A DNA stretch of 64,000 bases from Branchiostoma floridae (GCF_000003815.2 NC_049980.1:2730401-2794400); one strand, 5' to 3'. Positions 1-13,000 are shown, counted from the first letter of the stretch. Numbers and translations: made by a program. The notes: generated by a model from the letters alone, not told the origin.

Positions 1-151
1 TGTAAATGCAGAAATGTTTGCGGTGAACATTTTTCCATGGCAATAAGAGACTACAGTGAATGGTGCTGCCGTGAAATTAAAACCACCGCAAAAAGTCATT
101 TTCCCGCTACCGCGAAATTAAATCCCCGCAAACTTAAATACATTTATAGTA
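1..151. repeat. TACTGTAAATGC-type MITE, window-edge copy
   Basis: The block opens with TGTAAATGCAGAAATGTTTG and ends ACATTTATAGTA. This matches, in opposite orientation, the complete palindromic copy at 21605-21798. Its middle carries the CCGCGAAATTAAA modules shared by the family. The first base or two are cut off by the window edge. TA flanks in the complete copy suggest a Tc1/mariner-type non-autonomous element, which is inference. No coding content. Confidence 0.7.
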
Positions 152-204
152 CCTTGAGTTCAATACAGATACATACAACATATCAACGCAGAACAAGGTA
201 CAGA

Positions 205-445
205 GTGAACTAGAGCTTCACGACCCCATACTTTCGCCAAAAGATTTTAACCGTTGCAACTGCTGTTTCAAACCTTTGCAACAGGTGTTTCAATTGTGTT
301 TGTCATTAATTATGCAAATAAAATCATTTGCATAAATAATATTAGTTAACCATATGACATACACAATCTGTGTTAAGAAAGGTGTGTAATCACATTTTCT
401 GACAATTTATGCAAATGAGGTAATCATAATTAATAATCAATGTTC
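205..445. repeat. Octamer-rich dispersed repeat (copy 1)
   Basis: It starts with an 'actagagcttcacgacccc' type end followed by 'cgccaaaagattttaacc', the same head as at 12500-12545 and 33490-33540. The body has three perfect ATGCAAAT/ATTTGCAT octamers (312-319, 326-333, 409-416). A related end, 'ccttcttggcgaagg', lies at about 1046-1060. AT-rich, non-coding, probably an old non-autonomous DNA element. Confidence 0.45.
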
Positions 446-684
446 GCCTATTCATAACTTTAAAATGTCACCACTTACTCTCTGTCCTAAGAGCTATCTA
501 CCACTTAAGAATCATGACCACAGCATGTCGAAAACTCGAGAAATCGAACCCGGAAGTTCCGCTGCAGTACCATAACAAGCCGCTGGAGAGCCCTAGGGAA
601 ATCTAATCGTTTCTAGGTCTCATCACACACATACCAAACGTCAATACAATCCATGCAGGCGTTCTTGAGTTATGGTGCATTTCT

Positions 685-687
<3 letters not shown>

Positions 688-720
<33 letters not shown>

Positions 721-784
721 ACACACACACACATATATACTCACACACACACATACACACACACACACATACTACACACATACT
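688..784. repeat. (CA)n microsatellite
   Basis: Interrupted CA/TA dinucleotide run. Open frames across it (HTHTHT or VCVCVC) are low-complexity artefacts. Confidence 0.95.
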
Positions 785-922
785 ACAGTGTATGGTGCTG
801 CCATGAAATTAAAACCACCGCGAAAAGTCATTTTTCCCGCTACCACGAAATTAAATTCTCGCGAAATTAAATCCCCCGCGAAAATGCATTTATAGTACCT
901 TGACTTCAATACCGATACACAG

Positions 923-925
<3 letters not shown>
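776..925. repeat. Second copy of the window-edge MITE plus flank
   Basis: Repeats 51-175 in direct orientation, including about 25 bp beyond the MITE end ('accttgacttcaatac'). Because flanking DNA is shared, this copy probably arose by local duplication rather than a second transposition. It sits between two CA-repeat tracts. Confidence 0.6.
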
Positions 926-1004
<79 letters not shown>

Positions 1005-1024
1005 ACAAACACACACAAACAAAA
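925..1024. repeat. (CA)n microsatellite
   Basis: About 46 uninterrupted CA units followed by three (CA)nAA blocks. No coding meaning. Confidence 0.95.
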
Positions 1025-1060
1025 AATGCTACCCAAAATATAACCTTCTTGGCGAAGGTA

Positions 1061-3579
1061 ATAAGATACCTGTTATGCCTTTTACGGAAACATAGATTAC
1101 AACGGTACCCAGCCGGCTACAGGAGACTGTAAGAAATACGCAGAGGCCCCCAGGCTCTTGGAGGCAGGCCAGACCACTGGCCCATATAGGTCATCCCTAA
1201 TGACTCATTGCTACGCAGGCGCACAGCGTTGCGGACGTACACCTTGATTGCCGATGACTAATGAGTTCATTTAGGTAAACAGTGCAGATTGACAACGTGC
1301 TGGGGTACAGGCGAGCAGAACAGGTCATCGGGGTCAATATAGAGAGTATACGAAGACATCTATAGCCAACCCAATTACACCGACTGAACAAGATAATAAA
1401 GAATAAGGGCAGTAGGCTTGCTGTGTTCATCTAAGTTGCCGTCGTACAGTTCGTTACTGACTATTTCATATCCCTGGAAAACGCTTGGTAGGGTTTGTGT
1501 GGTTTCTGGGGTTTTCTTACAACAATAGGAAAGTAACATTGTCTGGTTTGCATAAATAAAAACGGGAAAAAATGTCAATGAAATGCGGTAGTTTGTAAGC
1601 GCCTTTAGTAAAATAAACTAACTAGCATTAGATAAAGTCAACTTCTCCTCGCTGTCCAGTTATAGTAGAGATACAATAGCGCATTAGGAATATGAATTTT
1701 GCTACATAATTTTACAGAACAATGTAAATTCTAAGTCTATGAAATAGGAAACTAGTTTTTTACAGGCCTATACAGTTTATTTCTCTATTTGCTAACGTTA
1801 TACATTTTATTGAAAATGGCATTCGTTCTTTATTCTATTAGTCAAATTTGAATTATCTTTTTTTCAGAGGGGTGCGGATATGTTTTCCGGTTTCAATATG
1901 TGGTCTGTAACACCTTAATCTTGTGAATACATGCCTGTCCCTCATATTTTACTGTCATTATGCGTTTCTTTAAGAAACTCTTGAAAATCGATATCTTTTA
2001 ACCGCTGACCAATAGAGCTAACAATCTGAAGCTTATTTGTTGTATGTGGGATTAGAAAACATCACAAAGAAACTCTTCTAAAGACTGGCGCACTCCTGCT
2101 GCCCAGCATTTACTACTCTAACTGGCAGCGCATGCCATATATCGTAAAGAGAACTTTAATGTATATAATGGGAGGAAGCGTTAGTTACTGGCTGTTCTGT
2201 GTGAACGGTGTATTTCACTTTATATTTGTATATTCAAATCTGTGTGGGTTTTTTTAAATCTTCATCATAGTTTACCGATGGTACATTGTGTTTTAGTTCA
2301 AATCGACACAAATCAGAAACGTCAGAGAAACTACAGTACAGACCTCATAAGGACTTGAATGAATGTGTGTGTGAAGCCGGTATTAAAACACCTAGAGATA
2401 CAAGAAACGTAACAAGTGAAGATAAAAACGTGTTAGATGGTTGAAGTTTCAGTTCTTATTTACATCTATGAAGTAAATTTCGTTACCGTGTAATTTTCGT
2501 ATGTACTCGGACAATCATTAGAACACTCATATAGTCCTTTTGTACTACTTAAACAACTGCTTTACGCTGGAAGAGTTCAGTCTTGAATGGGGGTCAATTA
2601 GACCGGTATTTTGGACTCGTAAGATCTATGAATAAATGATGTTTGGGCCGTGGTTTTCTGGGTGAGACAAATGAGAGAACGTTCATTTCAGACTGGCATG
2701 ACTTTGCAATATTGCATATAAAACCTCTACAACCGTTGAAGATATCTGCAGTGTCACTGACAAAAGATAACGGATGTTATCTTAAACTTCTGACCATTTC
2801 CAAAATCATATCCAGTTGCTTTTTGGCGTATCTTATTACCTGGATGTCTAACCTTAATTGACGCATGTCGTAACTCAGCCCGTTAAAGATTAAACATTGA
2901 AATAACATGTAACTGTAAAATGTTCATGAACAAAACAGGTTATCTGAAATTGTGTGTAATTGATAAGAAAAGGATAGACTAGCCATCTATGCACAACCAT
3001 GAACATATTATGGCTGAAAACAAGAGTTTTCAGACCTGCATGAAATGTGTTTATTTATTGTGAAATTTTGTAGGTTGTGTACGTACGTTTTGTGATAGTG
3101 CTGGAATTTATGTATTTTTGAATTTTTAATTCTAATGTTTATTTATCTATGATTTACTTGATGATGGTGGATACTTTATGGCAAACAATCATTTATTTGT
3201 AAATAGAATTTGTGATGAGTTGAATCATGCCATTGTTATCCAGTATCACCTACAATACCTGAAAACAAATCATTCAATACATTCCTCTATGTAAAACAGT
3301 TATCATGCCTGTATCAAAATATTTCAAATGGGTAAAAGGTCTACAGAGAAGTAAGGAATTATATCGTTTTATTTAGTTGAAAGGAAATGTGTTTATTTCC
3401 ACTGTAAAGAAGATTGGATAGAACTGCAAGCTGTTTAAACTGTACACCGAATCCCATCGTACCTGTTCATTCTTAAGTATAAGTCTGTCGTTTTGAAGGT
3501 TAAACTGTACACCAAGTTCAATTGTATCTGTTCATCGACCTACAAAATGACAGTTGATTCCTATATTAGATCCTTTTAA
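1061..3579. other. No recognised gene
   Basis: AT-rich sequence with many stops in all frames. I recognise no coding exon, RNA gene or clear repeat boundary here. Confidence 0.5.
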
Positions 3580-3845
3580 TTTAAGTTACTGCATAATTTC
3601 CTCGCTCTCACGAATAAGCTTTACAAATGGAAACTATCAGACGACACATTCTGTTTTTATTGTAATACCGAGGAGGAAACTTCTGTCTACATTTTGTCAA
3701 TGTTTTCTTGTTAGCTTTGGGGGGATTTAGAAAATTGGATCCGGAAGCACATGCATATAGTACTTAGACTTACAAGTACAATTACATTATTTGATTCTTT
3801 AGACTTTCCCGTCATTCTGAACTCATTATTATAGAGTTATGCAAA
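3580..3845 (+). pseudogene. LINE C-terminal fragment (Tx1/L1-like)
   Basis: The plus strand reads as a decayed LINE ORF2 carboxy end. A segment with LYKWKLSDDTFCFYCN, then EEET, a Cys and a W..LENWI motif follows the CxxC/EET/H-C/W pattern found after the reverse transcriptase in Tx1/L1-type LINEs. An in-frame stop follows the Cys, and the residue expected as His is changed. No RT motifs lie upstream, so the copy is 5' truncated. The clade call is inferred from this short motif. Confidence 0.5.
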
Positions 3846-6739
3846 CAACCTCTAGAGAAAACAAAACCTTCCTAGTGAACGTAATTCTTTGTAAAGGTAA
3901 CTGCTTGTTTTATTAATGTTTTATCATGCCATGATGTAATAATATCATAAAATTAGAGCTACGAAGCATAGGGGATGGAATTCAACCCATTTGACCAACT
4001 ATTGTATTATAATATTACTTCAGCTAAAATTGCGTACGTTCACAAGGCATACAGAACATTTTACTTTACATTTCAGCATACCATTCTCCATTGTGGAACT
4101 CAATTGAACTAATTCTATGCGCTTCATTTAATCTTCTTCTCGTGCTAATGCCTATCAACATGTTGGCGTAGTCTGTGTGTCCTCTGTACGAGATGATTGC
4201 AGATTAAATATGTCGCCACACCTCCTCCCTAATTGAAACACCCACGGCTGCTGTAATTAGAGACAGGTCCAGAAGTGCCTTAATCTCTCATCTGCTGTTC
4301 GGGTAATGTACTCAAAGATAGATGGATAACCCAATCTTAATCAGGTCACGTTTCGGTATCACCCAACGCCTTCATTACAAGCTGAAGATGATTATGATTC
4401 GTATTGAATATGACTGCCTGTTGCTTAATCAAGTTTCGGGTCGGCTATTGAAAGGGGATTTGAGCTCCTCGGAAAATTTTGGTACATCCAAATATGCGAA
4501 TAGATGTCATGGATCCTATCAATGTGATGATGTTCCATACTTGTTGTAGCCCATTGCTATGTAAATATAAAAGAGTTTTTTTTCTCTTCCAGATATGCAC
4601 TTAATTGTAATTAAGGTGAACTTCAATAAAATAACTCCAAAGCGTGGCTATTTCTAATTTCTGCCAAATGGACCAAATACCTAACACATTTATATGATGA
4701 CAATGGTTTATTAGGGGCATTATATATTCGCATCGCATCGATCAAATATTTTCGTTAAACACTGTACATTTCCTGGGTCCGGGTGCGCGTATTTCTGTAC
4801 TAATGTTGGCTTTAAAGGTTTAAAGGTATCAATAACGAAATAAAGCACTGTCGTCTTATCTTAATAATGGCGTACTATGCCACAATATGCACATCTTTAT
4901 TCAGGTAGGAAACGGCTATGATGCTGCGCAGCACGTAATGCATCCAGTGAGGCGCCAACCAGACTGTGGCCGATACTGGCAATCGATGCCACGATGTAGA
5001 CGCTGGATTTGTCCCACAATGTTGTCGATTGTGTAACACAACAGAATAATGCTGAATGTTACTTCTTTTGCTTTTGTAGTCGTGTTTTGGGGCCATCAGC
5101 AGTTTGCTACTGATGTAAGTAACAAGCGGTCGGGGCAAAAAAAAGGAAAAAGGATAAGACCATTTTGAAACATGAGCAATATTTTGTAGTGGTTATCCCA
5201 GCTAGATTGAAGAAACATTGGCTATTTCAGCCTTGTGCTCAACTCTGAAGTTGCCACCCTGGAGATCTAGAGATATGACTTTCCAATGTCGTAATCACAT
5301 GATTTAAACCAAATGCTGCTTCTGGTTGTTTATGTCTTTTTGAGCTGTGCTAATATCGGTGGTTTTGGACCGTCAATCAACCTTATCATACAGATGTTTA
5401 TGCTGTTGACAATCATCTTGATGTTTCTATTATTTGTCAAGTACCATGGTATCATTTCGATATCAGGAAATACCCATGTAATGTTGATGCCTATAGCTAT
5501 AACGTGACTGTTGTCACCGCGGCAGAAAGTAACTTATCATAACCGTTCCCCTTCTGATCCCACGGGAGAGCAAAGTAGTTAAGTATGACATGAATCATTG
5601 TCTTCAAGATTATTAATTTCGCAGCATCAAAAGCTTATCCGCGGTAATCCTAACAAATTTCGTGCCCAAAGCGAAGATTAAGGACAGGCTTGTGACTCCG
5701 GTGTAGTCACGTGGTTTCCCAGGAGGAGGCTTACCATTTCACGGCGTACAATAAAGGCTTGGTACGACGGCTTATGCTCCAGCACGCCTCCCCATGAGGG
5801 AACGTCACCAATACGTCATTACCAAGATATGAGTTATTACCTTTGCCAGAAGGTAATGTTTTAAAAGCATTCGTATATGTATCTGTGTCTGCGAGTACGT
5901 GTCCATATGAGATTCAAGCGCCGTATCCTGGACACATCATGGCAAGACAAAGCAACCAATACTGAAGTGCTATCTCTTTCGGGCCTCACAACCATGTCCA
6001 CCCTGCTGGGCAGCTGAGAACTGGTCTCAGAAAAGGGAAACACTGGCCAGCCACAGCTGCAGGTCAAGATGTCTACAAGAGGGACTTGAAGGCTCTTGTG
6101 GAATGATAAAAAGCTTTTGCGCACAAAGACCTGACATAATCAATATAGAATGGCACTTAGTTGACGTCGTCTGGCCATATGACAATAGACTGTAAATGCC
6201 AGAAATTTCATACTTGCAGCGTTGGGGAGTTAACTAAATGTAAACATCGTTTATCATAACAATGCAAATCAATATCTCATTTTCATAATTAATGAGAGTC
6301 AAAAGCAAGTTAAGTTTTAGTTTTAAGTTTAGGCTTTTGAAGGTTGTATTTATGTCTCATATGTATGCTTGTATGTATATATGTATACAAATGTATCCAA
6401 ATGTATGTACGCGGTTGAATAGTATAATTCATGAAGCTATAATTAGATAGTCATGGAACTTGGTATATGATTAGGCTTTATTTAAGATTTCGGGCCCTGG
6501 TAGTGACTTGCTTTGGTACTGCAGTCTGATTTCGACATCTCGTTCTATGGACATGCAATTGACATGATTTTCGGATAGCAAAAAGAAAAAAGTGGCATTT
6601 GGACCCTCTAGCTGCTTTCTTTGAAACTATCAGGGCGGGTTGAGTCAGGAAATGATGTACGAATTTTCAGGATTTTTACTAGCTTGATTAAATCGCGCTT
6701 ATGGCAGTCAGTCAACAGCCAGTCGGTGAGGTGCCCTTA
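3846..6739. other. No recognised gene
   Basis: No supported exon. It contains an isolated 'ctttgccagaaggtaatg' motif near 5840 and a short stub 'actgtaaatgccagaaat' near 6190, both resembling ends of dispersed repeats seen elsewhere in the window. Confidence 0.45.
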
Positions 6740-7555
6740 TACCCGCCTCACATTATATACGATCTTCGGACGTACTTCGCGATCGCAGGAAGGTCGGCTG
6801 ATTTTAAGATCTTAAGATGGTCTTGCGTATTTTTCGCCCAAAACCTGTTCCCCTCACATATAAGCGAGCCTCGTGCAATCGACGGTGAATAAATCTATGA
6901 TAATGAACCTCCCATGACCTCTTGCACGCGGACAAGGGAATACAAAACGTTCCTCAAAAAAGGCAAGAGATCAATAAATGTTGCTTATTTTGTTGTCGGA
7001 ATCTTTTTAACCAATGAATGGAATGCGCGGGCATAATAGAAATGACACATGAAAGGAAAGTGTGTCACAAAGCCAGCCTACATACTGCCACAGGGGCCAC
7101 AATGTTAGAATTACCCTCACATTCCCAGAAATTCAATATTTGTAAACAATCGGAAGTCGGGTGAACGTCGCCCGAACGTCGCCCGACTAACGGGCGTCCG
7201 CCATCCGATTTGCGTTCGATGATTGATAACTATGTCTGTGCTCACCTATCGGTCTTCAATCGTTGGATTGACGCAAGACTATTGACCGATACCCTTGCAA
7301 GGTACGCACGATTTGCACGCACGATCTGCGACTCGGTAACGAGCTCTGCGATCTCGGAGATCTCCTGCGACTTGTCGCTTATGTTAAGAACATGTTTCGC
7401 TGCACCGCGACCGTCGTAAGACTCCTGAAAATTGCCGGCGATCCCTAAAAATCGCAAGATGATCGTGAGAACACCGGACGCCTTACTCACGAAAATGTCA
7501 TTTAGAGCTCGTAAACTAGTCTTCCGATTGAATCGCGCCTAATGTGAGGCGGGTA
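6740..7555. mobile_element. 816-bp TA-flanked DNA element, copy 1
   Basis: Bounded by TACCCGCCTCACATTATA on the left and its near inverse, AATGTGAGGCGGGTA, on the right. The same 816-bp span recurs at 30488-31303, with only scattered substitutions visible. The interior has no long open frame, so the copy is non-autonomous. It includes a CG-rich block with repeated 'cgtcgcccga' and many 'cgatc' words. The TA at both borders may be the target duplication, as in Tc1/mariner-type elements, but I cannot name the superfamily. Confidence 0.8.
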
Positions 7556-8150
7556 TAAAGAACAGCGCTGTTTGCGTTACACAGATTGGTTTGTACCTGT
7601 ATGTGACCTTCATGGAGATCAACGTAATTATAAGTTGAATTTGCAATTAAGTCTGGACTTAGGAGCGTCTATGAACGACCGAGAGCTGTGAAAGGGTCCT
7701 GTACATGTGCGACGTCTTACCACGCCCGACTGTGACGCCAGATGATGATGGAGCATGATGAAAATAAATGTTGTTATGCTATATGGCAGGAACGTTATAC
7801 TCATGTACGTAACGACAAATAATGGGTAATGATAAGGGGTGGGTACCGGTACCGAAAATTCAGGTCCAGGTCCGGTTCAGGTCCAAAGGATCAGGTCCAG
7901 GTCCGGACCTGAACCTGGACCTGATGCAGTATGACTCATACCAATGGTCCATTTTACTACAAAGAAATCTGTTTGGTGGAGTATTAGACTTACACTGGCG
8001 TTTTAAAACCATACAACGCTAACTGCACCTGTACGATTGGCTGTAAAACTTGGTAGAAATTACTATAAATTCTACTCTACTTCACTCTTGTTATTTTCTT
8101 CCACCTGTAAGCGCTAAAACGTGTGAATGCCTGATAAAATAATCTGTTAA

Positions 8151-8250
8151 NNNNNNNNNNNNNNNNNNNNNNNNNNNNNNNNNNNNNNNNNNNNNNNNNN
8201 NNNNNNNNNNNNNNNNNNNNNNNNNNNNNNNNNNNNNNNNNNNNNNNNNN
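8151..8250. other. Assembly gap (100 N)
   Basis: Exactly 100 N, a conventional placeholder, so the true length is unknown. It falls inside the hAT-like element next to C-rich repeats, a likely cause of the gap. Confidence 0.98.
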
Positions 8251-8281
8251 TAATTTTTTCAGGTCCGGTTTTTCGGGACAG

Positions 8282-9440
8282 GTGTGACAGGGTTTTCGCC
8301 CCCCCCCCAGGGATTTCGCCCCCCCCAGGGATTTCGCCATCACTAGGGTTTTCGCCCCCCTTTAGCGTTTTCGCCCCCCCCCCCCCCCAAGAGCAGCTGG
8401 TTACTACATATTACAGGTGCGCTACCTGGTAATATACTGCACCTGGGGAGTAACGTATATGGTGTGTTACCTGGTACCTATATGGCACCTTATTACCGTA
8501 CCGTAAGATGTCATACCTCGAAAGTCGATACTATATTGTTCGGTGCAAACATGACATTGAAATGAAAAAGACAATTTTTGCAGCTGAGGTGGCATAAAAA
8601 CAGTGCTACTGTGAACGTATAAATCAACACCGTCTATGGTACGGAATACGTCAGCTATATGTTTTCAATTTGTCACAGTGTTTTCTTTCTTGTGCTGGAA
8701 ACATTTCCAAAGCACTAACAAAAACACACGTACGTAAATAATAGTTTCTCATTATAAACACTATCTACGCGCAAGTTGATATAGCTGTTGCTAAATGCTA
8801 CACAAACACTGGTAAAGTACCAGTCTTAAGAAACACGGGTAAATGCACCAGTTCCTAAATACTAGAAAAAACAGTCATGTTGGAGGTGAAGATATCCCTT
8901 GGCCAGGTGCATATACCAAAATGTGCGTTATTCTAATTAATACCTAATATTTGCATAATTAATAAAGACATTACATAGTTCTTTTGTGGTCACTTCATGG
9001 TAGATACTTCATATTGGAGACATATAGGTTGCTTGAGGACAGGTGAATACAAGGAAATACATCTTATGTCAAGACTCAGGTATATGCAATAATGGGAATA
9101 CAAGGGACCCAACCCTCCTTGTCTGAAACAAGTTCAACTATCTTATTACCATGTAATTACGTTAATATTGATACTATGAATGGAGTTATGTATCAAACGC
9201 ATGTACTTATATCATTCTGAAACTGAATTTTGTGATTTATACCAATCAACTTCTAAAATGTCATGTAAACCCGTTTTGGGGGGGGGGGGCGAAATCGCTA
9301 AAGGGGAGCGAGGTAGGGGGGCGAGATCACTAGCCGGGGAGGGCGAGATCGCTAGTGATTTCGCCCCGGGGGGGCGAGATCGCTAGTGATTTCGCCCCCG
9401 GGGGGGCGAGATCACGGGGGGGGCGAGATCGCTGTCACAC
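8282..9440. mobile_element. Nested element with G/C-run subterminal arrays
   Basis: It starts GTGTGACAG and ends CTGTCACAC. Inside each end lies an array built from variants of 'gcgatttcgccccc': C-rich at about 8290-8395, G-rich at about 9275-9436, with many runs of 4 to 10 G or C. The interior (8400-9270) is non-coding and repeats 'acctggta' words. It lies inside hAT-like copy A, so it inserted later. Confidence 0.6.
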
Positions 9441-9671
9441 CGGTCCAATAAGAAAAAACGGTTTTGTACCGGTACGCAGTACCGATACCCAGCCCTAGTA
9501 ATCATAAAGGCTAAGATAATGTAAGTTATGTATTGAAGAGATATCTTTCCTCAAAAAATGTTTTCAACACATTTTACACGAAATGATGCACATTCTAGCT
9601 CATCTCACACTGCTTTATTGTTGGCTTGTGGCTACCTGATCTTCTCCTTCTATTACAGTACTACCGTACAG

Positions 9672-9744
9672 TACTGTAAATGCATTTAAGTTCGCGGGAT
9701 GGCGCTACCGCTAACTCAAAACCACTGCGAACACATTTATAGTA
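9672..9744. repeat. Shortened TACTGTAAATGC MITE
   Basis: TACTGTAAATGCATTTAAG at the left and ACATTTATAGTA at the right, with TTCGCGGGA between. It is a 73-bp internally deleted relative of the complete copy at 21605-21798. Confidence 0.6.
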
Positions 9745-10352
9745 TCATAATGGTTTCGAACATGATTCAAATAGGATATCTTTTCAAATGAAAAAAAAAA
9801 TGTTTTCAAGTGTCACAGAGAATGTTGCTGAAATATGCCATTCAGAGTAGCAGGAGCATTATCGATTGGGAATCACACCAACATGGTGGATCTTGTTTTG
9901 ACAATCCGAAAATGACTAATGACAAAAGACAATGAGGTTTGTGTGCTAGATCTTAGTGTCCGCCAGGCGACAGCAAAAGGATTCGAGGGCCGATTGTCTT
10001 CAGCTAAGAAGCGATCTTCCCGTCGTTGTTTCTCATTCTGTATCGATTTATGACGTGTTATCAGGGACTGTCATACACATTGTACCGCCTCCTACCTAAA
10101 GTGCGTCTAATATCGGGACTGTTTTGACTCCTTGCAAAGCACAAGGGAAAGAATTACTGAGAATGACGAATATAGCGAAAAGGGTCTTTACTGACATTTT
10201 CACTGACACTACCATCTCCGCATTTAACCGTGTCAACCCTATCCAAACTGGGGTTCATTCCCCCCCCCCCCCTTCGTATTTTCAAAACGGTTTACTCTAC
10301 GATCACCAATATTTAAGTGTTCTAAGACTTTTGTTGTCAAAAGCCGACGCAA

Positions 10353-10384
10353 CGACGTCAAAATGACGTCATTAAATGACGTCA
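10353..10384. promoter_or_regulatory. Cluster of CRE/ATF-like palindromes
   Basis: CGACGTCA (10353), TGACGTCA (10364) and TGACGTCA (10377) at 11- and 13-bp spacing. TGACGTCA is the established CREB/ATF core. No promoter or exon is visible nearby, and the cluster abuts a dispersed repeat, so regulatory activity is only a possibility. Confidence 0.3.
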
Positions 10385-10394
10385 TCTGTAGTCT

Positions 10395-10720
10395 AGTTAT
10401 CCGCCATCTTGGATTTTCAACCTTAAATGTCTTAAAATACTTTTTTTCAACATATAACGCTAAAACCCCATTAAAAGGGATTGAAACGTTCAAATTAATG
10501 TTTTCTGTAAGACAATACCAAGTAGTGATGAAATCCGGGTGAAAATAAGCTGGTTATACCTTTCATCATGATATTGTCGGCCATCTTGGATTTTGACCAA
10601 TTACGTAATCTCATTAGCATAATTTATGACCATATAATTATGAATATTCAGCTAAGATGTGTTAGATATTAAAGATATATGAAAAGAAGTTTAGTTTGAA
10701 GTTGTATGTTATTCCTGTGA
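10395..10720 (+). repeat. Dispersed repeat, sense member of an inverted pair
   Basis: Segments 'gccatcttggattttgacca' and 'attacgtaatc', followed by 'attagcataatttatga', match the reverse complement of about 17990-18320 with moderate divergence. The order of modules is kept over about 300 bp. Non-coding, old. Confidence 0.6.
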
Positions 10721-11514
10721 TCAGTTTCTAATGGAATAAGGGCTTATACAGAAAAAATACAGAATTAATTTTTTCGGCAATCTACAGAACCTGCTAGACT
10801 TCAATAGTTTATCCGAATCAGCCCGTATCCATCTACTATTAAGGGGTTCACCTTTCCTGTCACATTCTACAAACTGCAGTATCTTACAGTTAACCCAGTT
10901 ATATATTGTACATACGAAACGTTTTGCAGCTACCTTGTAACCTGACTTATATGTAAATAACTTTTTGTTTTGATATTGTCATTTATTTGTTCTTGTCAGT
11001 TATCTTTTGTGAGAGGTGATGTGAATATTAGCGTACTGCTAGAGTGTATTACCTCTCTGTCCTGTTTTGTACTTTGATGTTGAATAGATAAAAAATAAAA
11101 TAAAAAATAAGGGCTTCATTTAAATTTGAAAGTTCATCTGTGTTGGTAGAAGTCATTCTGGAACAGCAGCATTCGGAAATATAGATGTGCATAGTTAGAT
11201 GCACATCATTTACAATTTGCATCATTATTGGGGAAATTCTATGATGACAGTCATGATAGGACTTGAGCTGTAATTTATGGTAGAAGGAACATTTACAGAT
11301 ATCAATAATACTGATAAAGGTATTATTAGCATAATTCTTACAAAAAATACCATTTTTCCTTCATACATTCTTTTTTATGAATATATGGAAGTTATAATAA
11401 ATGATAAATGTTCAACTGTAATTTTGCAAATGTGACTTTTTACACATACAATATGTAGTTTGGGTACATTGTGGACCATTAGTTGGAAAAAAGATAATGT
11501 TGATCACACCCTTA

Positions 11515-11758
11515 CTTAGGGTGCACTCTCACTGCACTTGCGTCGCACTTGCGTCACTGCGGGGTTCGTTCACTGCTGCACTGCTTTGTTATCTTTTCAG
11601 ATATTTTCATAATCTAAATGTTTTGTAATACTTAAAAGTATGACTTAGCAGACGACGAAATACACAAAAAGTAAGAAAATTCGTTCTTTATCTCTGAAAT
11701 TTGTTGAATATCTTTCGAACCCCGCAGTGACGCAAGTGCAGTGAGAGTGCAACTTTAG
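11515..11758. mobile_element. MITE with GCACTCTCACTGCACTTG arms
   Basis: Left arm 11521-11568 and right arm 11715-11751 are inverted copies: 'gcactctcactgcacttgcg' through 'actgcggggttcg', with a short duplication of 'tgcgtcgcact' in the left arm. The AT-rich centre has no open frame. Target duplication unclear. Confidence 0.65.
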
Positions 11759-12567
11759 GTCCCTAGTTGATGAGACAAAATAAAAGGTTATGTTTACAAA
11801 AGCACTGACTAGCTCATGGACATAAGGTCTCCAACGTTTTATCGGCTCTGTTCCGCTCCCGTCTCCGCCAACTGTTGGACTAACGTAAAGCTAAAAAGAC
11901 CGGATTCCTGGCTAGGATGCTGCTAACGTTGATAAATACATACGGCAGACCTGTAATTGTGGTACGTATGTAACAGGTGGTGGGGTGGAGTTACGCAGTC
12001 CAAATGAGACCAGTCCTAAACAAGATCAACATGACTTTGAGATAGATTAAGTCATTGTACTTGACGATAACGTGAATAAAGCCGTTCCTGGGGCAATGCA
12101 GAGCACCCTGCTGTTTGGTATTTAAATATGAAAGGAGTGTCCTTTTGTGAGAAACAACGTATTTCATGAGGACAAACAAATTCTGTACAATTTCCCCACC
12201 CATCAAAGTAACTGAAGAGTGCCCCACACAGGCCTATGGTGGGGATGATGCACACCTCATCGATATCTAAGTCAATCTTTAGCCAAAGCAAGATGAAAAT
12301 TAAGTGGCTAATACTGGAAACCGACACACACGATACAGACATGATTTCTTAACGTCACCCACTTTTTTTGAAGGGCGATGTTTTTGCATCCTTAAAGTGT
12401 CGCTTTCAATGGATGGTTGCTACAGATCAAAGGCATTTTTGGCACATAGTAAGTAAGTAGTTAGCCTATAAATAGCAAAAAAGTACCAATAAACACAGAA
12501 AACTAGAGTTCCACGATCTCATACCTTTACCAAATGATTTTAACCTTTACGACCGATGTATCACATG

Positions 12568-13000
12568 TAGGGCACGGTGTACCGGAACAAAACCGGATTT
12601 TCTGTTGGACCGGTCCAGAAAAACCGGACCTGAAAAAATCAGTGCACCAGATGTTGAACCGATTAGAAAATGAAGAATTTATTCCGGCAGGCGTTCACGT
12701 ATTTTGGGCCTTACTTGTCCAAGAAAATAACAAGAGCGAATTGAAGTTGATAGTCATTAGTTTCTACAGTCAAACTTAGTCTTAGTTAACAGCGGCAATG
12801 GTGTTGTCTACATGAAGACAGGATTTTAAAAAATCGAATATTTCACCAAACAGATTTCTTTGTAGCAAAATGGACCTTTGTTTTCAGTATCGCCCATACA
12901 CAAGTTTTCGCAGACAGTTAGGTGTTGCAGGACCTGGACCTGATACTCTGAACCCGGACCGTAAATGGACTTGAATCTCCTGTACCGGTACCCACTCCTA
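12568..13000. mobile_element. hAT-like non-autonomous element, copy B
   Basis: Flanked by 8-bp direct repeats ATCACATG (12560-12567) and ATCACGTG (13001-13008), which differ at one base. Ends are TAGGGCACGGTGTACCGG and (inverse) TAGGAGTGGGTACCGGTAC. The interior shares 'ccggacctgaaaaaatcag' with copy A and with 25495-25700. 433 bp, no transposase. Confidence 0.75.

Larger units (their letters stand above)
7834..9497. mobile_element. hAT-like non-autonomous element, copy A
   Basis: Left end AAGGGGTGGGTACCGGTACC and right end (inverse) TAGGGCTGGGTATCGGTACT. It is flanked by 8-bp direct repeats GTAATGAT (7826-7833) and GTAATCAT (9498-9505), which differ at one base. An 8-bp duplication and a (T/A)AGGG terminus fit hAT elements. 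Subterminal 'caggtccggacctg' palindromes mark the family. The copy contains an assembly gap and a second, nested element (8282-9440). No transposase frame is present. Confidence 0.75.

Noticed and set aside
653-1014. Open frames rich in HTHT or VCVC
   Set aside because: They are translations of the CA microsatellites.
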